Origin: Archangiaceae bacterium
Lineage (GTDB): Bacteria; Myxococcota; Myxococcia; Myxococcales; Myxococcaceae
NCBI GenBank assembly: GCA_016714225.1
Contig: JADJNS010000035.1
Coordinates: 23,887-87,886 of the forward strand
Reading direction: 5' to 3'
Length of the DNA stretch: 64,000 nucleotides
The notes beneath the pieces are model-generated. The model searched no databases and had not been told where the DNA came from. It saw nothing but the letters and a program-made list of their open reading frames with translations. The translations under genes were made by a program, and so were the position numbers. Shown piece after piece: positions 51,163 through 63,019 of this stretch. How positions within the stretch are numbered: the stretch's first letter is position 1; each line of letters begins with the position of its first letter.

Positions 51163-52245
51163 ATGCACGTCACCCTGGTCGGCACCGGCCTCTCGTCGCT
51201 GCTCCTCGCCGAGGCGCTGCTGCGGCGCAGCCCCAAGGCCCGCCTCACCCTGGTCGGGCCGCGGCGCCCCCTGGGCGCCCACCTGCTCTCGTACTGGAGC
51301 GACCGCCCCACCCCCTTCGACCCGTTCGAGGTGGCCTCGTGGCGCGCGCTCGACGTCTTCGCCGCCGGGCGCCTGCACCACGTGCCGCTCACCCGCTACC
51401 GCTACCGCACCGTGCGGGGCCGCGACTGGGCCGAGACGGCGCTGGCCCGCGTGCTGGCCAGCGGCCGGGCCGAGCACGTCGACGCCACGGCGCTGCGCAT
51501 CGACGACGACCTGGTGCGGCCGACGGTGGTGTTCGGCGGCGGGCAGGTGAGCTCGGACTGGGTGTTCGCGAGCTCGGCCGACCCCACCGCCACCCCCGAC
51601 GCGGTGCAGCAGTTCGAGGGGTGGCTGGTCGAGGCCCAGGGCGCCGGGGCCCGCGCTCCGGTGCTGATGGACTTTCGCACCGAGTCGGCCGGCGACCTGC
51701 GCTTCGTCTACGCGCTGCCGCTGGGCCCGCACCGCCTGTTCGTCGAGCACGTCAGCTACCGGCCCTGCCTGCACCGCTTCGCGCTCGAGCAGTACCTGCG
51801 CGAGGTGGTCGGCCTGAAGCGCTGGGAGCTGGTCGACCGCGAGCTCGGCGCGACGCCCCTGTTCCGCGACGGCCTGCCCCGCTCGGAGGGCCGGGTGGTG
51901 CGCATCGGCGTGGCCGCGGGCCTGGCCAAGGCCAGCACCGGCTACGCGGCGCTGCGGCTGTGGCGCGACGCCGAGGCGGTGGCGGCGGCGCTGGCCGAGC
52001 GCGGCGAGCTGCCCGTGCGGCTGAAGTGGCCTTCGCTGTACCGCGTCGCCGATCGCTTCTTCGTCGACCTGCTGCGGCGCGACCCCACCCACCTCGAGGC
52101 GCTGCTGGCGGCGCTCTTCTCGGCCGCCGACGGCGACGCGGTGCTCGCGTTTCTCGACGAGCAGGCGGGCCCGGCGGAGCAGGCCCGGGTGGCGCGGGCG
52201 ATGCCCGAGTGGCTGAGCAGCGCGCTACTCGGTGAGCGGCCCTGA
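51163..52245 (+). CDS. crtY: CrtY-type lycopene cyclase
   Basis: A 360-residue FAD-dependent cyclase that converts lycopene ends to beta rings. The N-terminal nucleotide-binding motif is LVGTGLSSLLLAEALL (residues 4-19), FEGWLVEA and LMDFRT correspond to the conserved FxGxxxE and DFR motifs, and LPLGPHRLFVEHVSY follows. RIGVAAGLAKASTGYAAL is the second FAD-contact region. It begins 12 bases after the crtI-like fragment on the opposite strand. Membrane attachment is peripheral by family. Other carotenoid genes are not in the window. Confidence 0.87.
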   Translation: MHVTLVGTGLSSLLLAEALLRRSPKARLTLVGPRRPLGAHLLSYWSDRPTPFDPFEVASWRALDVFAAGRLHHVPLTRYRYRTVRGRDWAETALARVLASGRAEHVDATALRIDDDLVRPTVVFGGGQVSSDWVFASSADPTATPDAVQQFEGWLVEAQGAGARAPVLMDFRTESAGDLRFVYALPLGPHRLFVEHVSYRPCLHRFALEQYLREVVGLKRWELVDRELGATPLFRDGLPRSEGRVVRIGVAAGLAKASTGYAALRLWRDAEAVAAALAERGELPVRLKWPSLYRVADRFFVDLLRRDPTHLEALLAALFSAADGDAVLAFLDEQAGPAEQARVARAMPEWLSSALLGERP

Positions 52246-52275
52246 CCGTCGCTTCACCCGGCCGCGTGCGGGGCT

Positions 52276-54597
<2,322 letters not shown>

Positions 54598-54877
54598 GGC
54601 CCGACCCGATTCACGGATCGGGCCTGGGCCCGGCGGCGCCATGCGCCGACTGCAACGCGCATTCCGCGCGGCGCCGGGGGCGTTCAGGTGAAAACCCTGC
54701 GCGGCCCGCGCGACCGAACGGGTGCCGCCCCCGGTCGCCGCTCGCGCATACGCGCTGAAAAATCGAGGCGCGGCAGGCGGCTGCACCGCTGCGCAAACGC
54801 TGCGCGACCGACGACAGCGCCAGACGCACCGGCACGCACCTTGCTCGACTGGGTTCAGCACGACCCGGAGGCCCGCC

Positions 54878-55510
54878 ATGAGCTTCAATCGAGAAGCGTT
54901 CGACTCGCACCACATCGCGGACGGCTGCGTGAATTGCCCCCTCAAGGGTCGCAGCGCGGCGCTGAGCGAGTGCGCCTCGTGCACCCGGGGCTTCATCGTG
55001 CGGTTCGAAGGCGAGCCCCGCTACGTGCTCTGCCCCACCAACCGCAACGTGGCCGTGGTCGGCGACATCATGAGCCGCAAGGCGCTCTCGGTTCGCCCCG
55101 ACCTGCCCATCGAGAACCTGATTCTGCTGCTGGTCGACGAAGACATCAGCGCGGTGCCGGTGGTCGACGAGAACCACCGGCCCATCGGCATGGCCTCGAA
55201 GTCGGACCTGGTGTTCGACGACTACGAGTGGGCCGAATTGCGCGACGAGGCGCTCTCGCTGCGCCGGGTCGCCGCGCAAGACACCGAAGCAGACCTGCAC
55301 GTGACCGAGCTGCTGCAGTCGCACAAGGTGCGTGACATCATGTCGGGCGACCCGGTGGTGGTGACCACCCGCACGCGAATCATCGAGGCCGCTCGGCTGA
55401 TGGCCAAGAACCACGTGCACGGCTGCCCGGTGGTCGACGACGACGGCCGCTTCGTGGCGATGGTGACCGCGCTCGACGTGGTGCGCTGGGTGGCCGCAGA
55501 CGAAGGTTGA
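54878..55510 (+). CDS. CBS-domain protein with N-terminal four-Cys motif
   Basis: A 210-residue protein from ATG 54878 (GGAGG site). Residues 15-35 have DGCVNCPL and SECASCTRGF, a four-Cys knot likely to bind zinc or an iron-sulfur cluster. Two CBS domains follow (IMSRKALSVRPDLPIENL, VPVVDENHRPIGMASKSDL; IMSGDPVVVTTRTRII, CPVVDDDGRFVAMVTALDVV). The combination of metal-binding knot and CBS pair next to a copper ATPase suggests a sensor of metal or redox state. I know no named family for this fusion. Confidence 0.8.
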   Translation: MSFNREAFDSHHIADGCVNCPLKGRSAALSECASCTRGFIVRFEGEPRYVLCPTNRNVAVVGDIMSRKALSVRPDLPIENLILLLVDEDISAVPVVDENHRPIGMASKSDLVFDDYEWAELRDEALSLRRVAAQDTEADLHVTELLQSHKVRDIMSGDPVVVTTRTRIIEAARLMAKNHVHGCPVVDDDGRFVAMVTALDVVRWVAADEG

Positions 55511-55512
55511 GC

Positions 55513-56343
55513 TCAGCGCCCCGGCTCGTCGAGCCACCCCTCGAAGCTGCCGTCGGCCAGGCGGCGCGCCACGTAGACGAGCGCGCCGTTGTGGTTGAGC
55601 GACGGCGGCAGGTCGACCTGGCGAGCGCCGGGCACCCCCACCCGCACGTCGTTCGGCAGGTGCCCCAGCACCGGCTTCATCATCGGGTCGCCCGGCAGCT
55701 GGGTGCGCAGGTGCAACACCCGAACGCCGGGCGCTGGCCGCGGGTAGCGCTGCGCCGCACCGAAGTCGAGCATCACCAGCAGCTCTTCTTCGCTCGAGCG
55801 CCGGGGCCCGGCCACCTCTCCCGCCAGGGGCGCCGCGATGGTCGCCACGGTGAGCCAGGGGCCCGGCGCGCCCGGGGGCGCTTGCACCCGGCCCGCCGCC
55901 AGGCTCGCCAGCACGCCTCCGGCGCTGTGTGAGAGCACCATGCCCCGGCCCGGAGCGCACCGCGCCACCTGGCTCAGCCCCGAGGCGAGGTTCGCCACCA
56001 GTGTGTCGCGCAGCTCCCACGGCACCCAGCGGAACAACAGCAGCGCGTCGTGGCGTGCCGGCAAGAGCAGCTCTCGGGCTCGGGTGACCTCGAGGCCGTC
56101 GCCTCCCGCGCCGTGCACCAGTACGTAGACCGGCCCGCCGCGATCTTCCCCGACGAGCGCTCGGCAGGCCGCGCCGTCGAGCTGGGCGCCCACCCGCTCG
56201 AGGCCGCCCGGCGTGACGCGAAACCAACCGAAGGCGCCCGAGCCCTCGCTCGCCTGACGCGCCAGGTACGCGGCGGCGACCACCTGCGGAAGACACCCCA
56301 TCGTCAGCGACAGCCCGCCCAGCAAGAGCAGCGCGCGCTTCAC
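55513..56343 (-). CDS. Alpha/beta-hydrolase-like lipoprotein
   Basis: A 276-residue exported protein from ATG 56343. Signal with possible lipobox (LGGLSLTMGC, residues 8-17). The hydrolase core contains YVLVHGAGGDGLEVTRA (HGAGG oxyanion motif) and nucleophile elbow GMVLSHSAGGVLASL, in which GxSxG is replaced by SHSAG with the catalytic Ser. A late His candidate lies in LNHNG. The family resembles lipase/esterase class 3 or PGAP1-like, but is not certain. It ends three bases after the CBS gene stop, convergent with it. Confidence 0.65.
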   Translation of the reverse strand: MKRALLLLGGLSLTMGCLPQVVAAAYLARQASEGSGAFGWFRVTPGGLERVGAQLDGAACRALVGEDRGGPVYVLVHGAGGDGLEVTRARELLLPARHDALLLFRWVPWELRDTLVANLASGLSQVARCAPGRGMVLSHSAGGVLASLAAGRVQAPPGAPGPWLTVATIAAPLAGEVAGPRRSSEEELLVMLDFGAAQRYPRPAPGVRVLHLRTQLPGDPMMKPVLGHLPNDVRVGVPGARQVDLPPSLNHNGALVYVARRLADGSFEGWLDEPGR

Positions 56344-56353
56344 GGCGAGCCCC

Positions 56354-56755
56354 TCAATGCACCGCGGAGGCGCCCTTCTTGCGGAACAGCGCCTGCCCCA
56401 CGCCCGAGAGGGTCTCGACGAGGCGGCCCAGCCCGCTCGCCGCCTCGTTGAGGAACGGCTTGTTCCGCACGTCGAGGTGAATCGGGGTGTAGAGCACCTG
56501 CCCGTCGCGCTCGTGGATGAACCCCACCGGGTGCACGTCGAAGGCTCCGCCCGCCCCGCCGCTGAACAGCGCCTTCGCCAGCGTCGAGTTGCCGGCGTCG
56601 GGGTGCATGCCGCCTCCTCCGCCGCCGAAGCGCACCGCCGCGACCGGAATCACGGTCTTGCTGTCGAGCTTCACCGGCGCGCCGAAGACCGCACGCGCAT
56701 TGCCCTCGTGCTCCACCGCCTGCGCCACCTCTCTCACCAGCTCTTCCGTGGTCAT
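56354..56755 (-). CDS. GerW/YtfJ family spore-protein homologue
   Basis: About 133 residues from ATG 56755 (a start at 56779 is also possible). KTVIPVAAVRFGGGGGG and the Gly-rich continuation match the YtfJ/GerW pattern (P-V-E..IIPV..V..G...GGG), as do VHPVGFIHERDGQVLYTP and IHLD. GerW homologues occur in many non-sporulating or myxospore-forming bacteria and their function outside Bacillus is not established. It is downstream of no obvious partner and convergent with none; it follows the hydrolase gene on the same strand by 10 bases on the far side. Confidence 0.75.
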   Translation of the reverse strand: MTTEELVREVAQAVEHEGNARAVFGAPVKLDSKTVIPVAAVRFGGGGGGMHPDAGNSTLAKALFSGGAGGAFDVHPVGFIHERDGQVLYTPIHLDVRNKPFLNEAASGLGRLVETLSGVGQALFRKKGASAVH

Positions 56756-56920
56756 GACCGCCGCCGCTTCATGGATCATGCCGCGGGCGCGGCCCGCGCG
56801 GCGCCACGGCGCCTCTGACCCACCACCGCAACGAATGCGCCGCCCCCTGCCTCCCGCGCAAAAGCCCTCGGCGCCGGCGGCCACCGAAGCGCTGGCACGG
56901 GCGCTGCTCGACCAGGTTTC

Positions 56921-57526
56921 GTGCACGCGCTCAAGAAGCTCAGCGTGGTACTCGGGCTGGCCTCGTGGCTGCCCGTGGGTGCGCTCGCGCAGACCGACTG
57001 GGAGCTGCTGCGAACCGACGCCGACGGGCTCACCGTCGAGAGCCGCCCGGTCGCTGGCGCCGAGCTGCCCGAGCTGAAGGTCACCGCCGCGGCCGACGTC
57101 GCGCCGGCCCGGCTGATCGCCGCGGCCTGGGAGCTTCGAACGCACGGCATGCAGGTCATCTACCTCGAGCAGAGCCGGGTGCTGTCGGAGACCGAGTCCG
57201 AGCGCCGGCTGTTTCTCTCGTATCGCCCGCCGCTGATCTCCCGCCGCCAGTGCGTGCTGCGCCAGTCGAGGTGGGTCGAGCCCGGCACCGGGGTGCAGCA
57301 CCTGCGCTTCTCGGCCCTGCCCTACACGCCCGGCAAGGGAGCGCTGCCGTTCGCTCACCTTCGCGGCGAGTGGGTCTTCGAGCCCACCGGCGCGGGGCGA
57401 GCCCGGGTGGTCTACACCACGCTGGTCGACGTCGGCGGCGTGCCCGCGGTGCTGGCGCGCGCGCAGCAGCTCGACGCCGCGGTCGCCACCGTTCGCGAGG
57501 TGGTGGCCCGCGCCCACCAGCTCTAG
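56921..57526 (+). CDS. Exported START-like (polyketide-cyclase fold) protein
   Basis: A 201-residue protein starting at GTG 56921. Signal peptide KLSVVLGLASWLPVGALA (residues 6-23). The mature domain (DWELLRTDADGLTVESRPV, ELKVTAAADVAPARLIAAAW, RLFLSYRPPLISRRQCVL, RGEWVFEP and RARVVYTTLVDVGGVPAVLA) has the START-domain strand-helix-strand pattern, so it may bind a lipid. It is close to StAR-like proteins seen in many proteobacteria with periplasmic location. Confidence 0.7.
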   Translation: MHALKKLSVVLGLASWLPVGALAQTDWELLRTDADGLTVESRPVAGAELPELKVTAAADVAPARLIAAAWELRTHGMQVIYLEQSRVLSETESERRLFLSYRPPLISRRQCVLRQSRWVEPGTGVQHLRFSALPYTPGKGALPFAHLRGEWVFEPTGAGRARVVYTTLVDVGGVPAVLARAQQLDAAVATVREVVARAHQL

Positions 57527-57668
57527 CTTGCCTACGACTCGCGCCAGGGAAACTGCACCTCGATGCAGGTGCCGCGAGGCGCGGCTCGAGCTCGTAGAGC
57601 TGCACCCGGTGGGTCACCAGGCGGCTGCGCGGGCGACGGGCCGGCCCCGGCATTAGGCTTCGCGGGCC

Positions 57669-58646
57669 TTGAGCGAAAAGAACCTCGACGTGGTGTGCGT
57701 CGGCGAAGCACTGGTCGACTTTCTCCCCGAGCGCATCGGCCAGCCGGTGCACGCGGTCGAGCGGTGGCTGCGGCACCCGGGAGGGGCCCCTTCGAACGTC
57801 GCCATCGGCACCGCGCGGCTGGGCGCAAGAAGCGCGCTGGTGGGCGTGGTCGGCGACGACGAGTTCGGCGTCTTTCTGCGCCGCCGGCTCGCCGACGAGG
57901 GGGTCGACGTCACCCACCTGCGGCAGACCGACCAGGGCCGCACCGGCCTTGCGTTCATCTCCATCACCGAGAGCGGCGAGCGCAGCTTCGCCTTTCACCG
58001 CGAGAACTCGGCCGAGCTGCTGCTCGACCCCGGCGATGTACCGCCCCAGCTGCTCGCGCGCGCGCGCATCGTGCACTTCGGCACCAACAGCCTGGTGAGG
58101 CGGCCGTCTCGCGACGCCGCGCTGCAGGCGCTCGAGCTCGCCCGTGCGGGCGGCGCGGTGGTGTCGTGCGACCCCAACCTGCGGCTCAAGCTGTGGAAAG
58201 AGCCTGCACAGCTGCGCGCCCTGCTCGACCAGGTGCTGCCGCGCTGCGCGGTGGTGAAGCTGTCGGCCGAAGAGCTGCGCTTCGCCCTCGACACCGACGA
58301 CGTCGAGCGCGCGCTGCAGCTGCTCGCCGGTCGCGGCGTGCGCCTGCCGGTCGTCACCCTGGGCGAGCGGGGCGCGGCGTTTCTCTGGGAGCGCACGGTG
58401 CACCGGGTGGCGGCGCCGAGGGTCGAGGTGGTCGACTGCACCGGCGCCGGAGACGGCTTCGTCTCGGCCCTGCTCTACGGGCTGTCGCGGGTCGAGGGCG
58501 GGCTCGAGGCGCTCGAGCTGCCGCGGGTCACCCAGCTCGTCACCCTCGCCTGCGCAGTGGGCGCGCGGGTGGTCACCTCCTTGGGCGCGGTGGCCTCGCT
58601 GCCCCGCCGCCGCGACCTCGAGGGGCTGTTGCCGAGCTGGCTCTGA
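57669..58646 (+). CDS. PfkB-family sugar kinase (fructokinase/ribokinase-like)
   Basis: A 325-residue carbohydrate kinase starting at TTG 57669. N-terminal DVVCVGEALVDFLPER, the family's HPGGAPSNVAIGTARLG (residues 36-52), and the C-terminal VEVVDCTGAGDGFVSALLYG signature with the catalytic Asp of GAGD are clear. Fructokinases of this type phosphorylate fructose or a related sugar with ATP. Substrate is not decided. The N-terminal PER motif and the lack of a nearby transporter leave the pathway open. Confidence 0.88.
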   Translation: MSEKNLDVVCVGEALVDFLPERIGQPVHAVERWLRHPGGAPSNVAIGTARLGARSALVGVVGDDEFGVFLRRRLADEGVDVTHLRQTDQGRTGLAFISITESGERSFAFHRENSAELLLDPGDVPPQLLARARIVHFGTNSLVRRPSRDAALQALELARAGGAVVSCDPNLRLKLWKEPAQLRALLDQVLPRCAVVKLSAEELRFALDTDDVERALQLLAGRGVRLPVVTLGERGAAFLWERTVHRVAAPRVEVVDCTGAGDGFVSALLYGLSRVEGGLEALELPRVTQLVTLACAVGARVVTSLGAVASLPRRRDLEGLLPSWL

Positions 58647-58703
58647 CGTGCCCGCGCGCGGCCGAAACCCGGCCCGGCCCGACGTGCTAGGAGAGATGGC
58701 TCG

Positions 58704-60245
58704 ATGGGCCCTCGAGAACGGTCTGATCAACAAGACGCGAAAGGCGCCGACTCGACACCGGCGTCGATCGCCTTTCTCGCCCGCACCTTCGGCGCCTCGG
58801 CCGACGTGATCATCGCCGCCGACCCTCATGGCCGCCTGCTGTGGTGCAACCGGGCGCCGATGGGGTCTGCCGAGCCGGGCGCCGAGGTGGCCGGGCTCTT
58901 TCCACCCGAGTTCGCGCCAGCCGTCGCCTCGGCGCAGCAGCAGGTGCTCGAGCGCGGCGGCGAGCAGCGGCTCGAGTGGGGCACCCGCGACGCCTCGGGC
59001 GTGAAGAGCTGGTTCTCGTGCGCGGTCTCGCTGCTCGGCGAGCCGAGTGCGCCGACCGGGGTGCTGCTGCGCTCGACCGACCTCACCGCGCTCAAGCGCT
59101 CTGAAGATCGGCTCCGGCGCAGCGAAGCGCTGCTCACCGACACCCAGGGCGTCGCCCACCTCGGCACCTGGGAGTGGGACATCTCGCAGCCCCACGCCAC
59201 CTGGTCGGCCGAGCTGTACCGCATCTACGGGCTCACTCCCGAGACCTACACGCCCAGCTACGAGCAGTACCTCACCAAGATTCACCCCGACGACCGCCAG
59301 CGGGTCATCGACGCCACCAACGCGGTGTTTCACCAGCACGTGCCGTACTCGCACGACGAGCGCATCTTTCGGCCCGACGGTTCGATGCGGTACCTCCACA
59401 CCTGGGCGCACCCGGTGCTCGACGGGGCGGGCAAGCTGGTGAAGCTGGTCGGCGTCTGCCAGGACATCACCGATCGCAAGCTCGCCGAAGCCGAGGTGCT
59501 GGCGCTCAACCGCGACCTCGAGCGGCGGGTCGCCGAGCGCACCGCCCAGCTCGAGCGCTCGCTGCAAGACCTCGAGAGCTTCAACGCCATGGTCTCGCAC
59601 GACCTGCGCAACCCGCTCGGCACCATCGGGCTCTCTTGCGAGGTGATCGAGCAGCAGCGCGCCGAGCTGCCCGCCCGCGCGCTCGAGCAGGTGGCCGTCA
59701 TTCGCCGCTCGGCCGACCGCATGGGAGAGCTGATTCGCGACCTGCTCAACCTGGCGATGGTCGACCAGCAGACCCTCGCGGTCGAGCGGGTCGACCTGGG
59801 CGCCCTCGCCCAGGAGATCGTCGCGGGCCTGGTGCGCCTGCCCCCAAAGCGGCAGGTCGACGTGCGCATCGCCGAGGGGCTGTGGTGCGAGGCCGACCCC
59901 GGCCTGATGCGCGCGGCGCTCGAGAACCTGCTCGGCAACGCGTGGAAGTACACCTCCAAGACCCCCGCCGCGCAGCTCGAGCTGGGGGTTCGCCGCGACG
60001 CGGGCCAGCCGGTGTTCTTCGTGCGCGACAACGGCGCCGGCTTCGACCCGGCGAAGGCCGCGCGGCTCTTTCAGCCCTTCACCCGCCTGCACCGCCCCGA
60101 CGAGTACCCGGGCACCGGCGTGGGGCTCGCCGCGGTGCACCGCATCGTCGCCCGCCACGGCGGGAAGATCTGGGCCGAGGCGCGGCCGCAAGAGGGCGCG
60201 ACGTTCTTCTTCACCCTCGGCCCTGCGGCGAGCGCGCCCCGCTAG
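58704..60245 (+). CDS. PAS-domain sensor histidine kinase
   Basis: A 513-residue soluble kinase from ATG 58704. Two PAS domains (residues 25-125, DVIIAADPHGRLLWCN; 140-265, GTWEWDISQPHATWSAELYRI, a PAS_3-type fold with IHPDDRQRV) precede a coiled-coil. The H box is AMVSHDLRNPLGTI, N box LENLLGNAWKYTSK, and G boxes VRDNGAGFD and GTGVGLAAVHRIVARHGG. No membrane segment and no receiver. No cognate regulator is adjacent; the gene ends 8 bases before the convergent Ser/Thr kinase gene. Confidence 0.92.
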   Translation: MGPRERSDQQDAKGADSTPASIAFLARTFGASADVIIAADPHGRLLWCNRAPMGSAEPGAEVAGLFPPEFAPAVASAQQQVLERGGEQRLEWGTRDASGVKSWFSCAVSLLGEPSAPTGVLLRSTDLTALKRSEDRLRRSEALLTDTQGVAHLGTWEWDISQPHATWSAELYRIYGLTPETYTPSYEQYLTKIHPDDRQRVIDATNAVFHQHVPYSHDERIFRPDGSMRYLHTWAHPVLDGAGKLVKLVGVCQDITDRKLAEAEVLALNRDLERRVAERTAQLERSLQDLESFNAMVSHDLRNPLGTIGLSCEVIEQQRAELPARALEQVAVIRRSADRMGELIRDLLNLAMVDQQTLAVERVDLGALAQEIVAGLVRLPPKRQVDVRIAEGLWCEADPGLMRAALENLLGNAWKYTSKTPAAQLELGVRRDAGQPVFFVRDNGAGFDPAKAARLFQPFTRLHRPDEYPGTGVGLAAVHRIVARHGGKIWAEARPQEGATFFFTLGPAASAPR

Positions 60246-60252
60246 GGCCGCC

Positions 60253-63019
60253 TCACCGCATGCTGCCGAGAAAGGCCTCGATCTCGGCCTGCTGGGCTTC
60301 TTTTCCCGCTGCCGAGGCGAGATCGTGCTTCGCCGCCTCGGCCAGCGCGCGCGCCCGCTGGGGGTCCGACGGGGCCAACACCCTCGCGAGCGCCCAGCGC
60401 GCGTCGCCGCGGCTCGACGCGTGCGAGCCCTTGTCGGCGAGCACCACCGCCTGCTCGAGCAGCTTCACCGCCACCGGCCGGTGCAAGAGGCTGGCGTGCG
60501 CCTGCCCGAGCTCGAACAAGACGTCGGAGAGGTTGGGGTTGTCGGCGCCGAACCGCGCCTCGAAGGTCGCCCGGGCCCGCTCGAGCTCTTCGACCGCCCG
60601 CGGCAGCTGGCCCTGCGCCCTGAGCACCTGCCCCAGCATGTAGTGGCCGATGGCCGCGTCGACGTGATCGGCGCCTTTGGCCCGCTCGACGATGCCGATG
60701 CTGCGCTCGCACATCGGCACCGCCTCGTCGAAGCGCGCCAGCTGGCCGCCCAGCAGCTGGCAGAGGTTGCCCAGCAGCGGCACCAGCGCCGGGTTGTCGG
60801 GGCCCAGCGCCTTCTCGCGCAGCCCGATGGCGCGGCGGTAGACCTTCACCGCCTCTTCGTGCTCGCCGCGCCCGGCCAGCGCGGCGGCGAGGCCGTTGAG
60901 GCAATACGCGACCTGCGGGTGCTCGGGGCCGAACACCTTCTCGGTGAGGGCGAGCACCTCGCGGGCCTTCGGCAGCGCCTCGTCGAAGCGCTCGAGCATG
61001 GTCAGCGTCGCGGCCACGTTGCTCAGCGCCCGCAGCGTGTCGGGAGACTCGGGGCCGGTGGCCGCGCGCGAAAGCTCGAGCGCGCGCAGATCTTCGACCA
61101 GCGCCTCGGGGTAGCGGCCCTCGTCGGTGAGCACACCGGCGAGCTCGGTCGCCAGCGTGGCCCGAAGCCGGTCGTCTCCGCCGATGCCGGCGATGGCGGC
61201 CTGGGCGCGCGCCGCGAGGTGGTGCGCCCGCGGAGCGTCACCCCGCCCCGAGCCGACCACCGCGACCAGCCGCACCCAGGCGGCGGCGGCGACCCGCCCG
61301 TCCCGGTTCGCCAGCGCGGTGTCGATCGCCCGCTCGAGGCTGGCCTCGGAGTCGGCGAACTCACCCGCCTTGTCTTGCAGCGCCCCGAGCTGCAGCAGCG
61401 CCTGCGCGAGCGTGCTCGAGGCTGCTATGGCACCGGCCGCCGCGATCGCCTCTTTCGCCACGGGTATGCCGGCGCCGTACCGGCCCGCGTCGTAGAGCGC
61501 CCGGGCGCGCGCGAGCGTCGCCGCCTGCGCCACCGGCACCTCGGCGCGCAGCTCGGGCGCGTCGGCGGTGCACGCTCCGGGCGGCGGCAGCCGCAGCGCG
61601 GCCGCGGTGGCCGACTCGACCACGCTCGGGTCGGGCTCCTGCGAGCACGTCGGCCAGGCCGCGCAGCTGCAGCAGCCCCCAGTCGAAGCAGCGCTGGCGC
61701 TCGAGCCACGCGGGGTCCACCGCGCCGACCGAGCCGGCCGCATCGCACGCGCGGCGCCGCTCGTTCGACCACCCCGCCACCCAGGTGTCGAGCACGTCGG
61801 CGGTGCGCGCGAAGGCGAGCTCGGCGAACGGCACCCCGGTGCGCACGAACGCCTGGTGAATCTGCTTGCGCCGCGCCGGGTCCCACGCGCCCTGGGCGCT
61901 CACCGCGGCACAGGTGCGCGAGCGCTGCGCCGCTTTCAGCCCGGCGCCGGCCGCAAGGGCCGCCGCGAGCACCACCAGCGCGCCGAGCGCGACCGCGGCG
62001 CGGGGCAAGGGCCTCGCCGCCCGCTCGAGCGCAGCGGCCAGCGCGGCCATCGACTCGAACCGCTCTTGCGGGCGCAGCGCGAGCCCGCGGAGCACGAGGC
62101 GGCGAACGCCTGCCGGCACCCGGTGCCCCCGGGTCGGCCGGGCGGGCTTCTGCGCCGCGATCGCCGCGGCCAGCGCCTCGAGCGAGTCGCCCGCGAAGGG
62201 GCGCACTCCGAACAGCCCTTCGTACAGGCTGACGCAGAAGCTGAACTGGTCGCTCTTCGCGTCGGCCTTGCCCGAGGCGAGCTGCTCGGGCGCCATGTAG
62301 GCGGGCGTGCCGGCCTTGAAGGCGCCGAGCGGAGAGACCCGATCGCGCATCACCGACAGGCCGAAGTCAGTGACCAGGGCGCGACCGTCGGACGAGACGA
62401 GCACGTTCTCGGGCTTGAAGTCGCGGTGCACGATGCCGGCGGCGTGGGCGGCGGCGAGCGCATCGGCCGCCTGGAGAAAGGGCTGCAGCTGCGCCCGCCA
62501 CGGCCGCGCGGCGGCGAGCCAGTCGGCCAGGGTGACCCCGTCGACCCAGGCCATGGCGAGAAAGACCCGGTCTCCCAGGCGGCCCACGTCGTGAATCGGC
62601 ACCACGTGTGGGTGCGCGAGGCGCGCCATGGCCTTGGCCTCGCCCTGCATCAGGGCCCGCTCGTGCTCGGCGAGGCCCGGCCGGTCGGTTCGCAGCAGCT
62701 TGATGGCGACCTTGCGATCGAGCTCGGGGTCATACGCGCGGTACACGATGCCCATCGCGCCGCTGCTGACCCGCTGCAGCACCACGTAGCGGCCCAGGCG
62801 GGTACCGTTGGCCATCACCTCACTCTCGGCCGACGGCGAGGTCTCGAGCGGCGGCGCTCCCACCTCGACCAGCGACGCGGTGCGCGCGAGCTCGGCGAGG
62901 GTGCCGCGGCAGGCCGGGCAGGCGTCGACGTGCGACTCGACCGGGCGCCGCTCGTCGGGCGAGAGCAGGCCCTCGACGAAGCGCAAGAGCAGGTTCTCGT
63001 CGAGGCAGGGGCCCATCAC
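60253..63019 (-). CDS. Zinc-finger Ser/Thr protein kinase with TPRs, frameshifted
   Basis: Starts at GTG 63019, abutting the sigma gene stop (or ATG 63016). Residues 5-45 form a zf-HC2-like anti-sigma zinc finger (EGLLSPDERRPVESHVDACPACRGTLAELA). The kinase domain (about 75-340) is complete: SSGAMGIVYRAYD loop, VAIKLL Lys, VHRDFKPENVL catalytic loop, VTDFGLSV and YMAPEQLAS. A membrane helix (ALGALVVLAAALAAGAGL) near residue 355 precedes an extracytoplasmic TPR region. An extra base at 61642 breaks the frame; the next frame reads QEPDPSVVESATAAALRL and continues with TPR units (PEHPQVAYCLNGLAAAL, PDNPALVPLLGNLCQLL) to 60253. With the sigma factor it forms a likely regulatory pair. Confidence 0.88.

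Noticed and set aside
57532..57590. Possible histidine-kinase C-terminal tip on the minus strand (GTCIEVQFPWRES)
   Set aside because: Resembles an ATPase end but only about 20 residues with no upstream kinase; too short to call a pseudogene.
57156..60191. A 1011-residue minus-strand open frame
   Set aside because: It is antisense to PfkB and the PAS histidine kinase, both of which have clear motifs.
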